From assembly GCA_032119475.1 (NCBI GenBank), contig JAUMCA010000135.1, positions 1-30,790 on the forward strand: 30,790 nt of DNA, read 5' to 3'. The notes below the pieces were generated by a model. That model worked only from the letters and a program-made list of their open reading frames with translations. It was not told the origin of the DNA and made no database searches. This document shows positions 24,560 to 30,790 of this stretch, piece after piece (the first letter of the stretch is position 1; the number at the start of each line of letters is the position of its first letter). The DNA is from F1-60-MAGs149 sp032119475 (GTDB lineage: Bacteria; Actinomycetota; Thermoleophilia; Gaiellales; F1-60-MAGs149). The position numbers and the translations under genes are program-made.

Positions 24560-24945
24560 GGTATCCGCTCGGCGAGCACCACCGCGCCGACGTCCGCGCC
24601 CAGACCGGCCGGTCCGCCGACGAGCTGACGGTCGAGGAGATCCTGCGCGGAGGCGTGACGTCGGCTGACGCCGCCGTCGATCCCGAGACGCTGCGGCGGC
24701 AGGCGACCTTCGCCGAGGGCGGCGGCAATCCCCAACTGGCGGAGAACCTGCGCCGGGGCGCCGAACTCGCCACCTTCCCGGACGACGACGTCCTCCGCTT
24801 CTACGACGCGCTACGGCCCGGGCGCTCGTCCGCCGGCGAGCTCGAGGAGATCGCGGTCGAACTGGAGCGCGGCGGTGCCGAGCGCTGCGCGGCGCTCGTG
24901 CGCGAGGCACGCGACCAGTACGTGCGGCGCGGGCTGATCACCTGA
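24547..24945 (+). CDS. pduE: Diol/glycerol dehydratase small subunit
   Basis: This 132-aa protein is the third subunit of the B12-dependent dehydratase. It matches the PduE/DhaB3 family: an N-terminal YPLGEHHRADVRAQTGRSADELTVEEILRG segment, a middle with LRRQATFAEGGGNPQLAENLRRGAEL, and the helical C-terminus with DDVLRFYDALRPGRSS. The length is near that of glycerol-dehydratase small subunits (about 140) rather than PduE (about 170), which carries an N-terminal extension. The GTG at 24547 overlaps the end of the fused subunit by 13 bases, so the three domains are made in step. Confidence 0.92.
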   Translation: MADLRYPLGEHHRADVRAQTGRSADELTVEEILRGGVTSADAAVDPETLRRQATFAEGGGNPQLAENLRRGAELATFPDDDVLRFYDALRPGRSSAGELEEIAVELERGGAERCAALVREARDQYVRRGLIT

Positions 24946-24946
24946 C

Positions 24947-26635
24947 GTGATCGTCGCGGGCGTCGACGTCGGCAACGCGACGACCGAGGTCGCGCTCGCG
25001 CGCCTGGTGCCGGGACGCCCGCCGGAGTTCCTGAGCGTCACCCGCGGGCCGACGACCGGAGCCAAGGGCACGGCCGCGTCCGCCGTCGGCGTGCTGGACC
25101 TCGTCGCGCGCGCGAGCCGGCGACTCGGGGAGCCGCCGGCCCGGATCCTCCTCTCGGACGTCCATCCGGTCGACACGGGGCTGCGCGAGCTGTCGGCGGA
25201 TGAGGAGCAGGACCTCGGCGGCGTCGGCATCGCGCGCCCGGTCAGCGCCACGCCCTCGGGCGTCGGTGCCGCTGCGGGCCAGCTCGTCGACCTTGCGGCG
25301 ATGGACGGCGATCCGCCTCCCGTCGCCGTGATCCCGATCGTGCCCGAGATGGACTTCGACGCCGCGGCGGCGTGCCTCAACGACGCCCGATCGCGGGGGT
25401 GGGACGTCGTGGCGATCATCGTGACCGGAGACGACGGCGTCCTGATCGGAAACCGGGTCGACCGCTCCCTGCCCATCGTCGACGAGGTGGCCGACGCGGC
25501 GGACCTCCCACGCGGCGCCTGGGCCGCGGTCGAGGTCGCGCCCGTGGGCTCGACGGTCCGTCAGCTCGCCGACCCGCTCCGGCTCGCCGTGCTGCTGGCG
25601 CTCGATCCGGCGCGTGCGCGGGGCGCCCGCAACGCCGCTCGCGCCCTGGTCGGCCACCGCGCGGGCATCGCCGTCCGCCGTGAGGCCTCCGCCGCGACGA
25701 CCGAGCGCGCCGCCGCCCGCCAGGCGCGGCTCCAGGACGGCGGCCAGATCCTCGTCGACGTCGACACGACGCCGCCGGGCATCGGGCAGATCGTCGCGGT
25801 CGACGGGATCGAGGCCCGTCTCGACGACGCCTTCTGGACTCCCCTTCCCGCCGCGGCGGACGACGCCCGGCTCGCGCTCCGGCTGCACCGTCGCCGGGCC
25901 GTCGGCCTCGCGGTGCTCGCCCGCCGCGAGGATCGGGCGCTCGAGGATGCGCTCGCCGCGGCCTCGGACGCGGAGGTCGTCGTCGTCGCGGCGGAGACCG
26001 CCGCCGCGGTGGCCGGGGCATCGACCACGCCGGGGGCCGGGCGCGCTCCGATCGTCATCGACATGGGCGGCGGCACAGTCGACCTCCACGTCGAGCTCGG
26101 GGGCGAGACGCGGGCGATCGCCGCGGCCGGTGCCGGCCTGCTCGTCGACCGCATCTGCGGTGCCGTGCTCGGGGTGGATCCGCTGCGCGCCGAGCAGGCG
26201 AAGCGGCTGTCGAGCGTCCACGTGGAGACGCCGTTCATCCTCCGGCACGAGGACGGAGCGCGGACGTTCCTCGAACAGCCGGCCCCGTCCCGGACGGTCG
26301 CGCACCTGTGCGTGGCCGATCGTCGCGACGGCTCGCTCGATCCGCTCGCGACCGATCTCTCGCCGGAGCTCTGGGCGCGGCTGCGGCGCGCGGCCAAGCG
26401 CGACGTGATCGCCGCGAACCTGCGTCGGGCGATCGTCGCGGTCGGCGGACTGCCGCCCGGGGAGCTCGCCGTGCTCGTCGGGGGGTGCGCCGAGGATCAG
26501 GAGGTCGTCGACGAGGTCGCCCTCGCCCTGGTGGACCTCGACCTCGCGATCGCCGCCGGCGACATCCTGGGGCGCCACGGCCCGCGCGCCGCCGTCGCCG
26601 TCGGGCTCGTGCTCCTCCACGCGGAGGCGTCGTGA
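24947..26635 (+). CDS. pduG: Diol dehydratase reactivase, large (ATPase) subunit
   Basis: The reactivase swaps damaged cobalamin out of inactivated dehydratase at the cost of ATP. The 562-aa protein is the large DhaF/PduG-type subunit, an actin/Hsp70-fold ATPase. It begins with the phosphate-1 motif GVDVGNATTEVALA (5-18), has VIPIVPEMDFDAAAACLN, the second phosphate motif IDMGGGTVDLHVE (about 371-383), and ends with GGCAEDQEVVDEV and AAGDILGRHGPRAAVAVGL. It is about 45 residues shorter than the enterobacterial form (about 610). The GTG at 24947 follows the small-subunit stop by one base. Having both reactivase subunits shows the dehydratase is used under conditions of mechanism-based inactivation. 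Confidence 0.93.
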   Translation: MIVAGVDVGNATTEVALARLVPGRPPEFLSVTRGPTTGAKGTAASAVGVLDLVARASRRLGEPPARILLSDVHPVDTGLRELSADEEQDLGGVGIARPVSATPSGVGAAAGQLVDLAAMDGDPPPVAVIPIVPEMDFDAAAACLNDARSRGWDVVAIIVTGDDGVLIGNRVDRSLPIVDEVADAADLPRGAWAAVEVAPVGSTVRQLADPLRLAVLLALDPARARGARNAARALVGHRAGIAVRREASAATTERAAARQARLQDGGQILVDVDTTPPGIGQIVAVDGIEARLDDAFWTPLPAAADDARLALRLHRRRAVGLAVLARREDRALEDALAAASDAEVVVVAAETAAAVAGASTTPGAGRAPIVIDMGGGTVDLHVELGGETRAIAAAGAGLLVDRICGAVLGVDPLRAEQAKRLSSVHVETPFILRHEDGARTFLEQPAPSRTVAHLCVADRRDGSLDPLATDLSPELWARLRRAAKRDVIAANLRRAIVAVGGLPPGELAVLVGGCAEDQEVVDEVALALVDLDLAIAAGDILGRHGPRAAVAVGLVLLHAEAS

Positions 26636-26922
26636 GCCCGCCGGCCGTGGTCCTCGCGACGGACGACGCCGCGGTCATCCGCCTGGTGCGCGCTGCGTTC
26701 GAGGAGGAGGGCGTGCCGCTGCGTGTGGCGGCACCCGCCGACGCGCGCACCGCAGCCGTGCAGTCGCCGCTCGGCATCGGGATCGGGCCGCACGGTGACG
26801 GCCTCGCCGTGGCACTGGCGACCGGCCCCTCCGATCCGTACGTCATCGGCGATGATCCCCGCATGCTCGGCCGCATCGCCGCCCGTCTCGCCGCCCGACG
26901 CCCGCTCGGGGACCTGCCGTGA
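26632..26922 (+). CDS. pduH: Diol dehydratase reactivase, small subunit
   Basis: This 96-aa protein is like DhaG/PduH, the small reactivase subunit that mimics the dehydratase medium subunit and displaces it. It starts PPAVVLATDDAAVIRLVRAAFEEEGVPLRV and contains SPLGIGIGPHGDGLAVALATGPSDPYVIGDD, the glycine-rich part corresponding to the medium-subunit fold. It is shorter than the known ones (about 115-125 aa). The GTG at 26632 overlaps the pduG stop (GTGA), and its own stop overlaps the start of the next SDR. Confidence 0.85.
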   Translation: MSPPAVVLATDDAAVIRLVRAAFEEEGVPLRVAAPADARTAAVQSPLGIGIGPHGDGLAVALATGPSDPYVIGDDPRMLGRIAARLAARRPLGDLP

Positions 26923-27674
26923 GCCGACGAGCGCTCGTCACGGGCGGCTCGTCCGGCATCGGCGCCGCGATCTGCCGACGCCTCGCCGCCGACGGCTGGA
27001 CCGTCGCCGTCGCCGGGCGCTCCGCCGACCGCGCCGGCGCAGTGGCCGACGCGATCGGCGGCGTCGCGATCGTCGGGGACGTCGCCGACCCGACGCACGA
27101 TCCCGTCGCCGAGGCCGTCCGCCGCCTCGGCGGGCTCGACGCCGCGATCCTCAACGCCGGCGTGATCGTCGAAGCAGACCTCGCCGCGACGGAAGCCGAC
27201 GACTGGGCGACGCTGCTCGACGTCAACGTGCTGGCCGTCCACCGCCAGGCGCGAGCAGCGCGCGCACCCCTCGCCGCCACTGGCGGGTCGATCCTGATCA
27301 CGGCCTCCGACGCTGGCGTGTGGGGCGAGACGGCGATCGCCGCGTACTCGATCACCAAGCGCATGGTGCTCGCCCTCACCCGCTGCCTGGGCGCAGAGTG
27401 GGGTCCGGACGGCGTCCGCGTGAACGCGCTCTGCCCCGGCGACACGTCCCCCGGCATGCTCACGACCACGAGCGGTCGCCGCCCGCCCGGCGCCACCGAC
27501 GGCTGGATCGCTCCCCCGCTCGGCACGGTGATCGAGGGCGACGACGTGGCCGCGGCCGCCGCCTTCCTCGTCGGACCGGACGCCCGGAGGATCAGCGGCG
27601 TCGGCCTGCTCGTCGATGCCGCGATGCGCGCGTCCTCCTCGGGCTGGACCATCCACCGGGAGATCTCCCGATGA
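26919..27674 (+). CDS. Short-chain dehydrogenase/reductase (catalytically complete)
   Basis: This 251-aa classical SDR has TGGSSGIG (8-15), the NAG structural motif (79-81), Asn103, and the catalytic Ser130, Tyr143 and Lys147 (YSITK). After the second strand it reads AGRS (32-35); arginine there favours NADP(H), while NAD enzymes have Asp. The C-terminal cofactor loop is VDAAMRAS instead of the usual VDGG. The GTG start overlaps the pduH stop by four bases. It is also coupled by ATGA overlap to the next gene, a dead SDR homologue. Its likely job is to reduce the aldehyde formed by the dehydratase or to interconvert a diol and hydroxyketone; this is inference. Confidence 0.9.
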   Translation: MSRRALVTGGSSGIGAAICRRLAADGWTVAVAGRSADRAGAVADAIGGVAIVGDVADPTHDPVAEAVRRLGGLDAAILNAGVIVEADLAATEADDWATLLDVNVLAVHRQARAARAPLAATGGSILITASDAGVWGETAIAAYSITKRMVLALTRCLGAEWGPDGVRVNALCPGDTSPGMLTTTSGRRPPGATDGWIAPPLGTVIEGDDVAAAAAFLVGPDARRISGVGLLVDAAMRASSSGWTIHREISR

Positions 27675-28213
27675 CGCGGCTGGTCGTCGGGCCCACCGGA
27701 GCACTGGCGCGCGCCCTCGGGGCGGTGGCGCCCCCGGAGCGCATGGGGCAGGCCGTCGCCGCCATCCTCGAGCAGCAGCCGACGGAGCTCGCGATCATCG
27801 GCACGGGTGGAGGGCCTGCTCCGCTCGGCGCGACGCCCACCGACGACCTGTCCGCGGCGCTGGATCGCACCGTGGGCCTCGCGCTGGTGGCGGTGAAGGT
27901 GGCCGGGCAGCTGGAGCACCCCGTGCGCATCGCGCTGATCGCCCCCGCCGCCGCGCTCATGCCGGACCACGCCGACGGCGTGCGCAGCGTCGCCGGCGCC
28001 GGGCTCGCGATGCTGGGCGAGATCGCCGCCGCGACCCCGGGGATGGCCGCGAGCACCGTGGCCGTCGCCGACGGGGTCCCGCCGGAGGAGGTGGCTGCCG
28101 TCGTCGACCTCGTGCTCGGCGGTACCGCCCCGGCCCTGAACGGTGCGACGATTCGGTTGGACGGAGGCCGCGATGCCGTGCTGGCGGCGGCGACACGGGC
28201 AGAGGAGGGCTAG
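27671..28213 (+). CDS. Degenerate SDR-like protein lacking the catalytic triad
   Basis: This 180-aa protein keeps the outline of an SDR but not its chemistry. A glycine-rich start (VGPTGALARALG, 6-17) replaces TGxxxGIG. GTGGG (44-48) sits where NNAG should be. The strand VRIALIAPAAA (85-95) has no catalytic Ser, and the following helix ADGVRSVAGAGLAMLGEIA (101-119) has neither Tyr nor Lys. NGATIRLDGG (157-166) matches the C-terminal TGxxxxVDGG of SDRs. It is about 70 residues shorter than its neighbour. Its start overlaps the upstream active SDR (ATGA) and its stop abuts the next SDR. The best guess is a non-catalytic partner in a mixed SDR oligomer, like BbsC beside BbsD in anaerobic toluene degradation. 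Confidence 0.75.
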   Translation: MTRLVVGPTGALARALGAVAPPERMGQAVAAILEQQPTELAIIGTGGGPAPLGATPTDDLSAALDRTVGLALVAVKVAGQLEHPVRIALIAPAAALMPDHADGVRSVAGAGLAMLGEIAAATPGMAASTVAVADGVPPEEVAAVVDLVLGGTAPALNGATIRLDGGRDAVLAAATRAEEG

Positions 28214-29002
28214 ATGGGACGGGAGCGAAGGCTCGAGGGGAAGGTCGCGCTGATCACCGGCGCGTCGAGCGGCAACGGCCGTGCGATCGCGGTGCGCTAC
28301 GCGGAGGAGGGCGGGCGCGTCGTGTGCGCGGACCTCACCCCCGACGCGGTGGCGGGCTCGTGGGAGGAGACCACGCCCACGGACGCGCTGATCCGCGAGC
28401 ACGGCGGCGAGGCGGTATTCGCCCGCTGCGACGTGACGGTCGGCGACGAGGTCGAGGCAGCGGTCGCCACGGCGCTCGGCGAGTTCGGCGGCCTCGACAT
28501 CGCCGTCGCGAACGCCGGCATCTCCCCGAAGGCGCATACCCTCCGCGAGGAGCCGTGGGAGGACTACAAGCGGGTGCAGGCCATCAACCAGGACGGCGTC
28601 TGGTGGACCTGCCGCGCCGCGTCCCGCGCGATGGTCGAGCGCGCCACGCCCGGCCGCATCATCACGCTCTCGTCGATCGCGGGCCTCACCGGCATCCAGA
28701 CCGGGATCCACTACAACATGAGCAAGGGCGCCGTCATCCAGCTCACGCGGACCCTCGCCATCGAGCTCGCGCCGCACATGATCACCGTCAACGCGATCTG
28801 CCCCGGCTGGATCCAGACCGCGATGACCCGCGACATGTGGGACGAGCCGGACCGCCTCGCCAAGCTGGAGTCGCTGGTTCCCATGCCGCGCCTCGGACTC
28901 GTCGAGGACATCGCCGGCGCCGCGTTCTTCCTCGCCTCGGAGGACGCGGCCTGGGTGACGGGAGCCATCCTCCCGGTCGACGGCGGGTTCTCCGCGACGT
29001 GA
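28214..29002 (+). CDS. Short-chain dehydrogenase/reductase, NAD-type
   Basis: This 262-aa classical SDR has TGASSGNG (15-22), the NAG motif (100-102), Asn125, Ser153/154, Tyr167 and Lys171 (YNMSK), the ICPGW loop and VDGG near the end. Asp40 at the end of the second strand (VVCAD) points to NAD(H). There is an extra stretch of about 15 residues after that strand (42-62, Thr/Glu-rich, ending DALIREHGG). The ATG follows the previous stop with no gap. With the NADP-type SDR upstream it could form an oxidising/reducing pair acting on the diol or on the alcohol/aldehyde made from it. Confidence 0.92.
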   Translation: MGRERRLEGKVALITGASSGNGRAIAVRYAEEGGRVVCADLTPDAVAGSWEETTPTDALIREHGGEAVFARCDVTVGDEVEAAVATALGEFGGLDIAVANAGISPKAHTLREEPWEDYKRVQAINQDGVWWTCRAASRAMVERATPGRIITLSSIAGLTGIQTGIHYNMSKGAVIQLTRTLAIELAPHMITVNAICPGWIQTAMTRDMWDEPDRLAKLESLVPMPRLGLVEDIAGAAFFLASEDAAWVTGAILPVDGGFSAT

Positions 29003-29826
29003 GCCTCGACGCCGCACCCCGCATCGTCCGCGCCCGCGGCGACATCGCCGTCTGGGACGTCGGGGCCGGCGATCCGGTCCTCGTCCTGCACGGGTTCCCG
29101 GATACGCCGCAGGGCATGCGCCCGCTGGTGGAGCGGCTCACCGCAGCGGGCTTCCGCGCGATCGTGCCCGCGCTCCCCGGCTATCCGCCGTCGGACCCCG
29201 TCGAGGACTACCGCACGTCGATGGTCGCGACCGACATGGTGGCCGTCCTCGACGCCCTCGATCTCGCGCGCGTCCACGTGGTCGGCCACGACTGGGGCGG
29301 GCTGGTCGCGTACGACCTCGGCGCGGCGCACGCCGGCCGCGTGGAGCGCGCGGTCGCGCTCGCGGTACCGCATCCCAGCGGCTTCGCGGTACGCCGCCGT
29401 GACCTCCAGGAGCAGAAGACCGCCGCGTACGCGTGGATCCTCGCGTTCTCGAGCGGCGCGCCGGAGCTCGCGGCGGATCCGGGCTGGCTCGATCAGATCC
29501 ACGCCGAGTGGTCGCCGGGCCTGGAGCGACCGGAGTGGCCCGCCGTGAAGGAGCTGCTCGCGCAACCCGGCGTCGGCGCCGCGATCCACGGCTGGTACCG
29601 CGATGACATGACGCAGACCGGGATGACCGGTGAGGTGCAGGTGCCGATGCTCGTCCTCCACGGCGGCCGCGACGGCTGCATCGGCCCCGCCTGCTACCGC
29701 GCGATCGCCGGTCGGTTCGCCGCCGGCGCGGAGATCGACGAGATCCCCGAGATCGGGCATTGGCTCCACGTGGAGCAGCCCGACGCGATCGGCGAGCGGA
29801 TCGTCAGCTTCCTCCGCTCGCGGTGA
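28999..29826 (+). CDS. Alpha/beta hydrolase, epoxide hydrolase type
   Basis: The 275-aa protein has an alpha/beta-hydrolase fold with an aspartate nucleophile. It shows the oxyanion motif HGFPDT (31-36), nucleophile Asp98 in VVGHDWGGLVAYDL, acid Asp225 in HGGRDGCIG, and His254 in EIGHWLHVEQPD. The cap has a GWYRDD segment with Tyr200, the place where epoxide hydrolases carry an epoxide-activating Tyr; a second candidate is Tyr144. An Asp nucleophile fits epoxide hydrolase or dehalogenase and argues against an esterase. The GTG at 28999 overlaps the SDR stop (GTGA), so it belongs to the dehydratase operon. An epoxide hydrolase would supply the vicinal diol that the dehydratase needs. Its end overlaps the convergent LysR gene by 23 bases. 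Confidence 0.87.
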   Translation: MSLDAAPRIVRARGDIAVWDVGAGDPVLVLHGFPDTPQGMRPLVERLTAAGFRAIVPALPGYPPSDPVEDYRTSMVATDMVAVLDALDLARVHVVGHDWGGLVAYDLGAAHAGRVERAVALAVPHPSGFAVRRRDLQEQKTAAYAWILAFSSGAPELAADPGWLDQIHAEWSPGLERPEWPAVKELLAQPGVGAAIHGWYRDDMTQTGMTGEVQVPMLVLHGGRDGCIGPACYRAIAGRFAAGAEIDEIPEIGHWLHVEQPDAIGERIVSFLRSR

Positions 29827-30691
29827 GGAAGTCCACGAGCAGCCGCGCTGCGGGGCTGGGACGTCGCGCCGGCAGCAGGGCGAACCAGTCGCGGGAGGGG
29901 ACGGCCGGAACCACGTCGAGCTCAGCCAGCCCTCCCGAGGCGATCTGATGCGTGACGGCGACGCGCGGCACGATGCCGACGCCGAGGCCCACCATGGCGG
30001 CCGCGGCGATGGCGCTGTTCGAGCCGATCGTCGTGCTGGTCGGTGCGAGCCCCGCGGCGGCGAGGTACTCGTCGACGAGCCGGCGCGTACCGGATGGCTC
30101 CTCGCGCACGAGCCACGTCTCGCCAGCGAGGTCGATGAGCGGGATCCGCGGGCGACCGGCGAGCGGATGGTCCGGGGCCGCGACGACGACGTGCTCGTTC
30201 GCGGCGATGCGGTGCTCCTCGAACATGCCGTCGTCGGGGGCGTGCCCGCCGACGCCGACGTCCGCCTCGCGTGCGGCGAGCTGCTCCAGCACGCGCTCGC
30301 GGTTGCCGATGTCGAGCTGGATCGGCAGGTCGGGATGTGCCTCGCGGAAACGCCGCAGGAGCGGCGGCAGCAGGAACTCCGCCGCGGTGAAGACGGCGGC
30401 GATGCGGACCGTCGCCGACGTGCGATCCGCGGTCTCACGGGCGAGCCGCTGTCCCTGCTCCAGGAGGCCGAGCGCCTCGCGGGCGTGGGGTAGGAAGACC
30501 TCACCGGCCGCGCTGAGGCGCATGCCCCTTCCCTCCCGCTCCGTCAGCGGCACGCCCACCTCCTCGCCGAGCGCCGCCAGGCTGCCCGAGACCGACGGCT
30601 GCGACACGTGCAGCTGCTCTGCGGCTGCGCGAACGGACCCGTTCTCAGCCACGGCGATGAACGTGCGCAACTGCGTGAGTGTCATAGCCAT
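29804..30691 (-). CDS. LysR-family transcriptional regulator
   Basis: This is a 295-aa LysR-type regulator. The N-terminal winged helix-turn-helix (about 1-62) reads LTQLRTFIAVAENGSVRAAA then EQLHVSQPSVSGSLAALGEE. The linker helix follows, then the effector domain (about 90-295) with VRIAAVFTAAEFLLPPLLRRF, a ligand-pocket segment EPSGTRRLVDEYLAAAGL, and MVGLGVGIVPRVAV. The starts at 30691 (MAMTLT) and 30685 are both possible. Overlapping the start region is a perfect palindrome (30684-30699), a candidate operator. It lies convergent to and overlapping the dehydratase operon. LysR proteins usually control a divergent gene, here beyond the window end, so control of the dehydratase operon is possible but not shown. 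Confidence 0.93.
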   Translation of the reverse strand: MAMTLTQLRTFIAVAENGSVRAAAEQLHVSQPSVSGSLAALGEEVGVPLTEREGRGMRLSAAGEVFLPHAREALGLLEQGQRLARETADRTSATVRIAAVFTAAEFLLPPLLRRFREAHPDLPIQLDIGNRERVLEQLAAREADVGVGGHAPDDGMFEEHRIAANEHVVVAAPDHPLAGRPRIPLIDLAGETWLVREEPSGTRRLVDEYLAAAGLAPTSTTIGSNSAIAAAAMVGLGVGIVPRVAVTHQIASGGLAELDVVPAVPSRDWFALLPARRPSPAARLLVDFLTASGGS

Positions 30692-30699
30692 TGGGCTAT
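30684..30699. promoter_or_regulatory. Palindrome ATAGCC-ATTG-GGCTAT at the lysR start
   Basis: The six-base arms are perfect with a four-base centre. An outer GTGTC (30679-30683) and GACAC (30706-30710) extend it asymmetrically. It covers the lysR start codon, so binding would repress lysR. It is a candidate autoregulatory operator. The remaining bases to the window end (30711-30790) hold a GTATAC string near 30757-30762 that might belong to a divergent promoter; nothing else is recognised there. Confidence 0.5.
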
Positions 30700-30790
30700 C
30701 AATTAGACACGACTACCTGCCGAAAGTCCATGTGTCACCGCATTCCCGAAACAGCGGTATACACGAGGACAGAGCGCGGGGAGCACCGCA

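Noticed and set aside
22316..30790. Bacterial microcompartment locus
   Set aside because: No BMC shell protein, EutN/CcmL pentamer or recognisable encapsulation helix is present in the window. Only the dehydratase and its reactivase resemble pdu genes.

Overview
This 30.8 kb window is very GC-rich DNA with the codon bias (G or C at third positions, many GTG starts) of an actinobacterium. The gene order pdxS-pdxT-yebC / ruvC-ruvA-ruvB / queA-tgt-yajC-secDF / recJ / rel, the fused SecDF, the queuosine genes and an S-box (SAM-I) riboswitch suggest a deep-branching actinobacterial lineage such as Thermoleophilia rather than Streptomyces or Mycobacterium. That placement is inferred from gene content only. 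No insertion sequence, prophage or CRISPR array is visible.

Region 1 (1-17,044, mostly minus strand) is a conserved housekeeping block. Reading in the direction of transcription it carries PLP synthase (pdxS, pdxT), YebC, a nucleoside hydrolase, RuvC-RuvA-RuvB, QueA-Tgt, YajC-SecDF, RecJ and a bifunctional (p)ppGpp synthetase/hydrolase (Rel). Two plus-strand genes interrupt it: a cupin protein and a one-domain voltage-gated cation channel whose selectivity filter reads TLEGW instead of the sodium-channel TLESW. Two long hairpins follow rel.

Region 2 (17,045-20,474, plus strand) is a methionine operon, metY-metX-metW, behind a SAM-I riboswitch in which all four helices can be drawn. Region 3 (20,476-22,223) holds csaA, a flavin amine oxidase and a tRNA with a CAU anticodon.

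Region 4 (22,304-30,790) is the accessory and most interesting part: an eight-gene, tightly coupled plus-strand operon followed by a convergent LysR regulator. It encodes an adenosylcobalamin-dependent diol/glycerol-type dehydratase with large and medium subunits fused, its small subunit, both subunits of its reactivating chaperone, a catalytically complete SDR, a catalytically dead SDR-like partner, a third SDR, and an epoxide-hydrolase-type alpha/beta hydrolase. The dehydratase keeps every catalytic and metal-binding residue I can place, but two substrate-pocket positions differ from the glycerol/propanediol enzymes (Ser301 to Asp, Gln336 to Thr, Klebsiella numbering). No microcompartment shell gene, aldehyde dehydrogenase or cobalamin adenosyltransferase is in the window. 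The order suggests a non-encapsulated route: epoxide to vicinal diol (hydrolase), diol to aldehyde (dehydratase), then SDR redox steps. The substrate is unknown.

Across the window, genes that head transcription units carry a TAnnnT box only 6-10 nt before the start codon. This points to leaderless or near-leaderless transcripts as the default for first genes, while genes inside operons overlap their upstream neighbour by GTGA, ATGA or TGATG.
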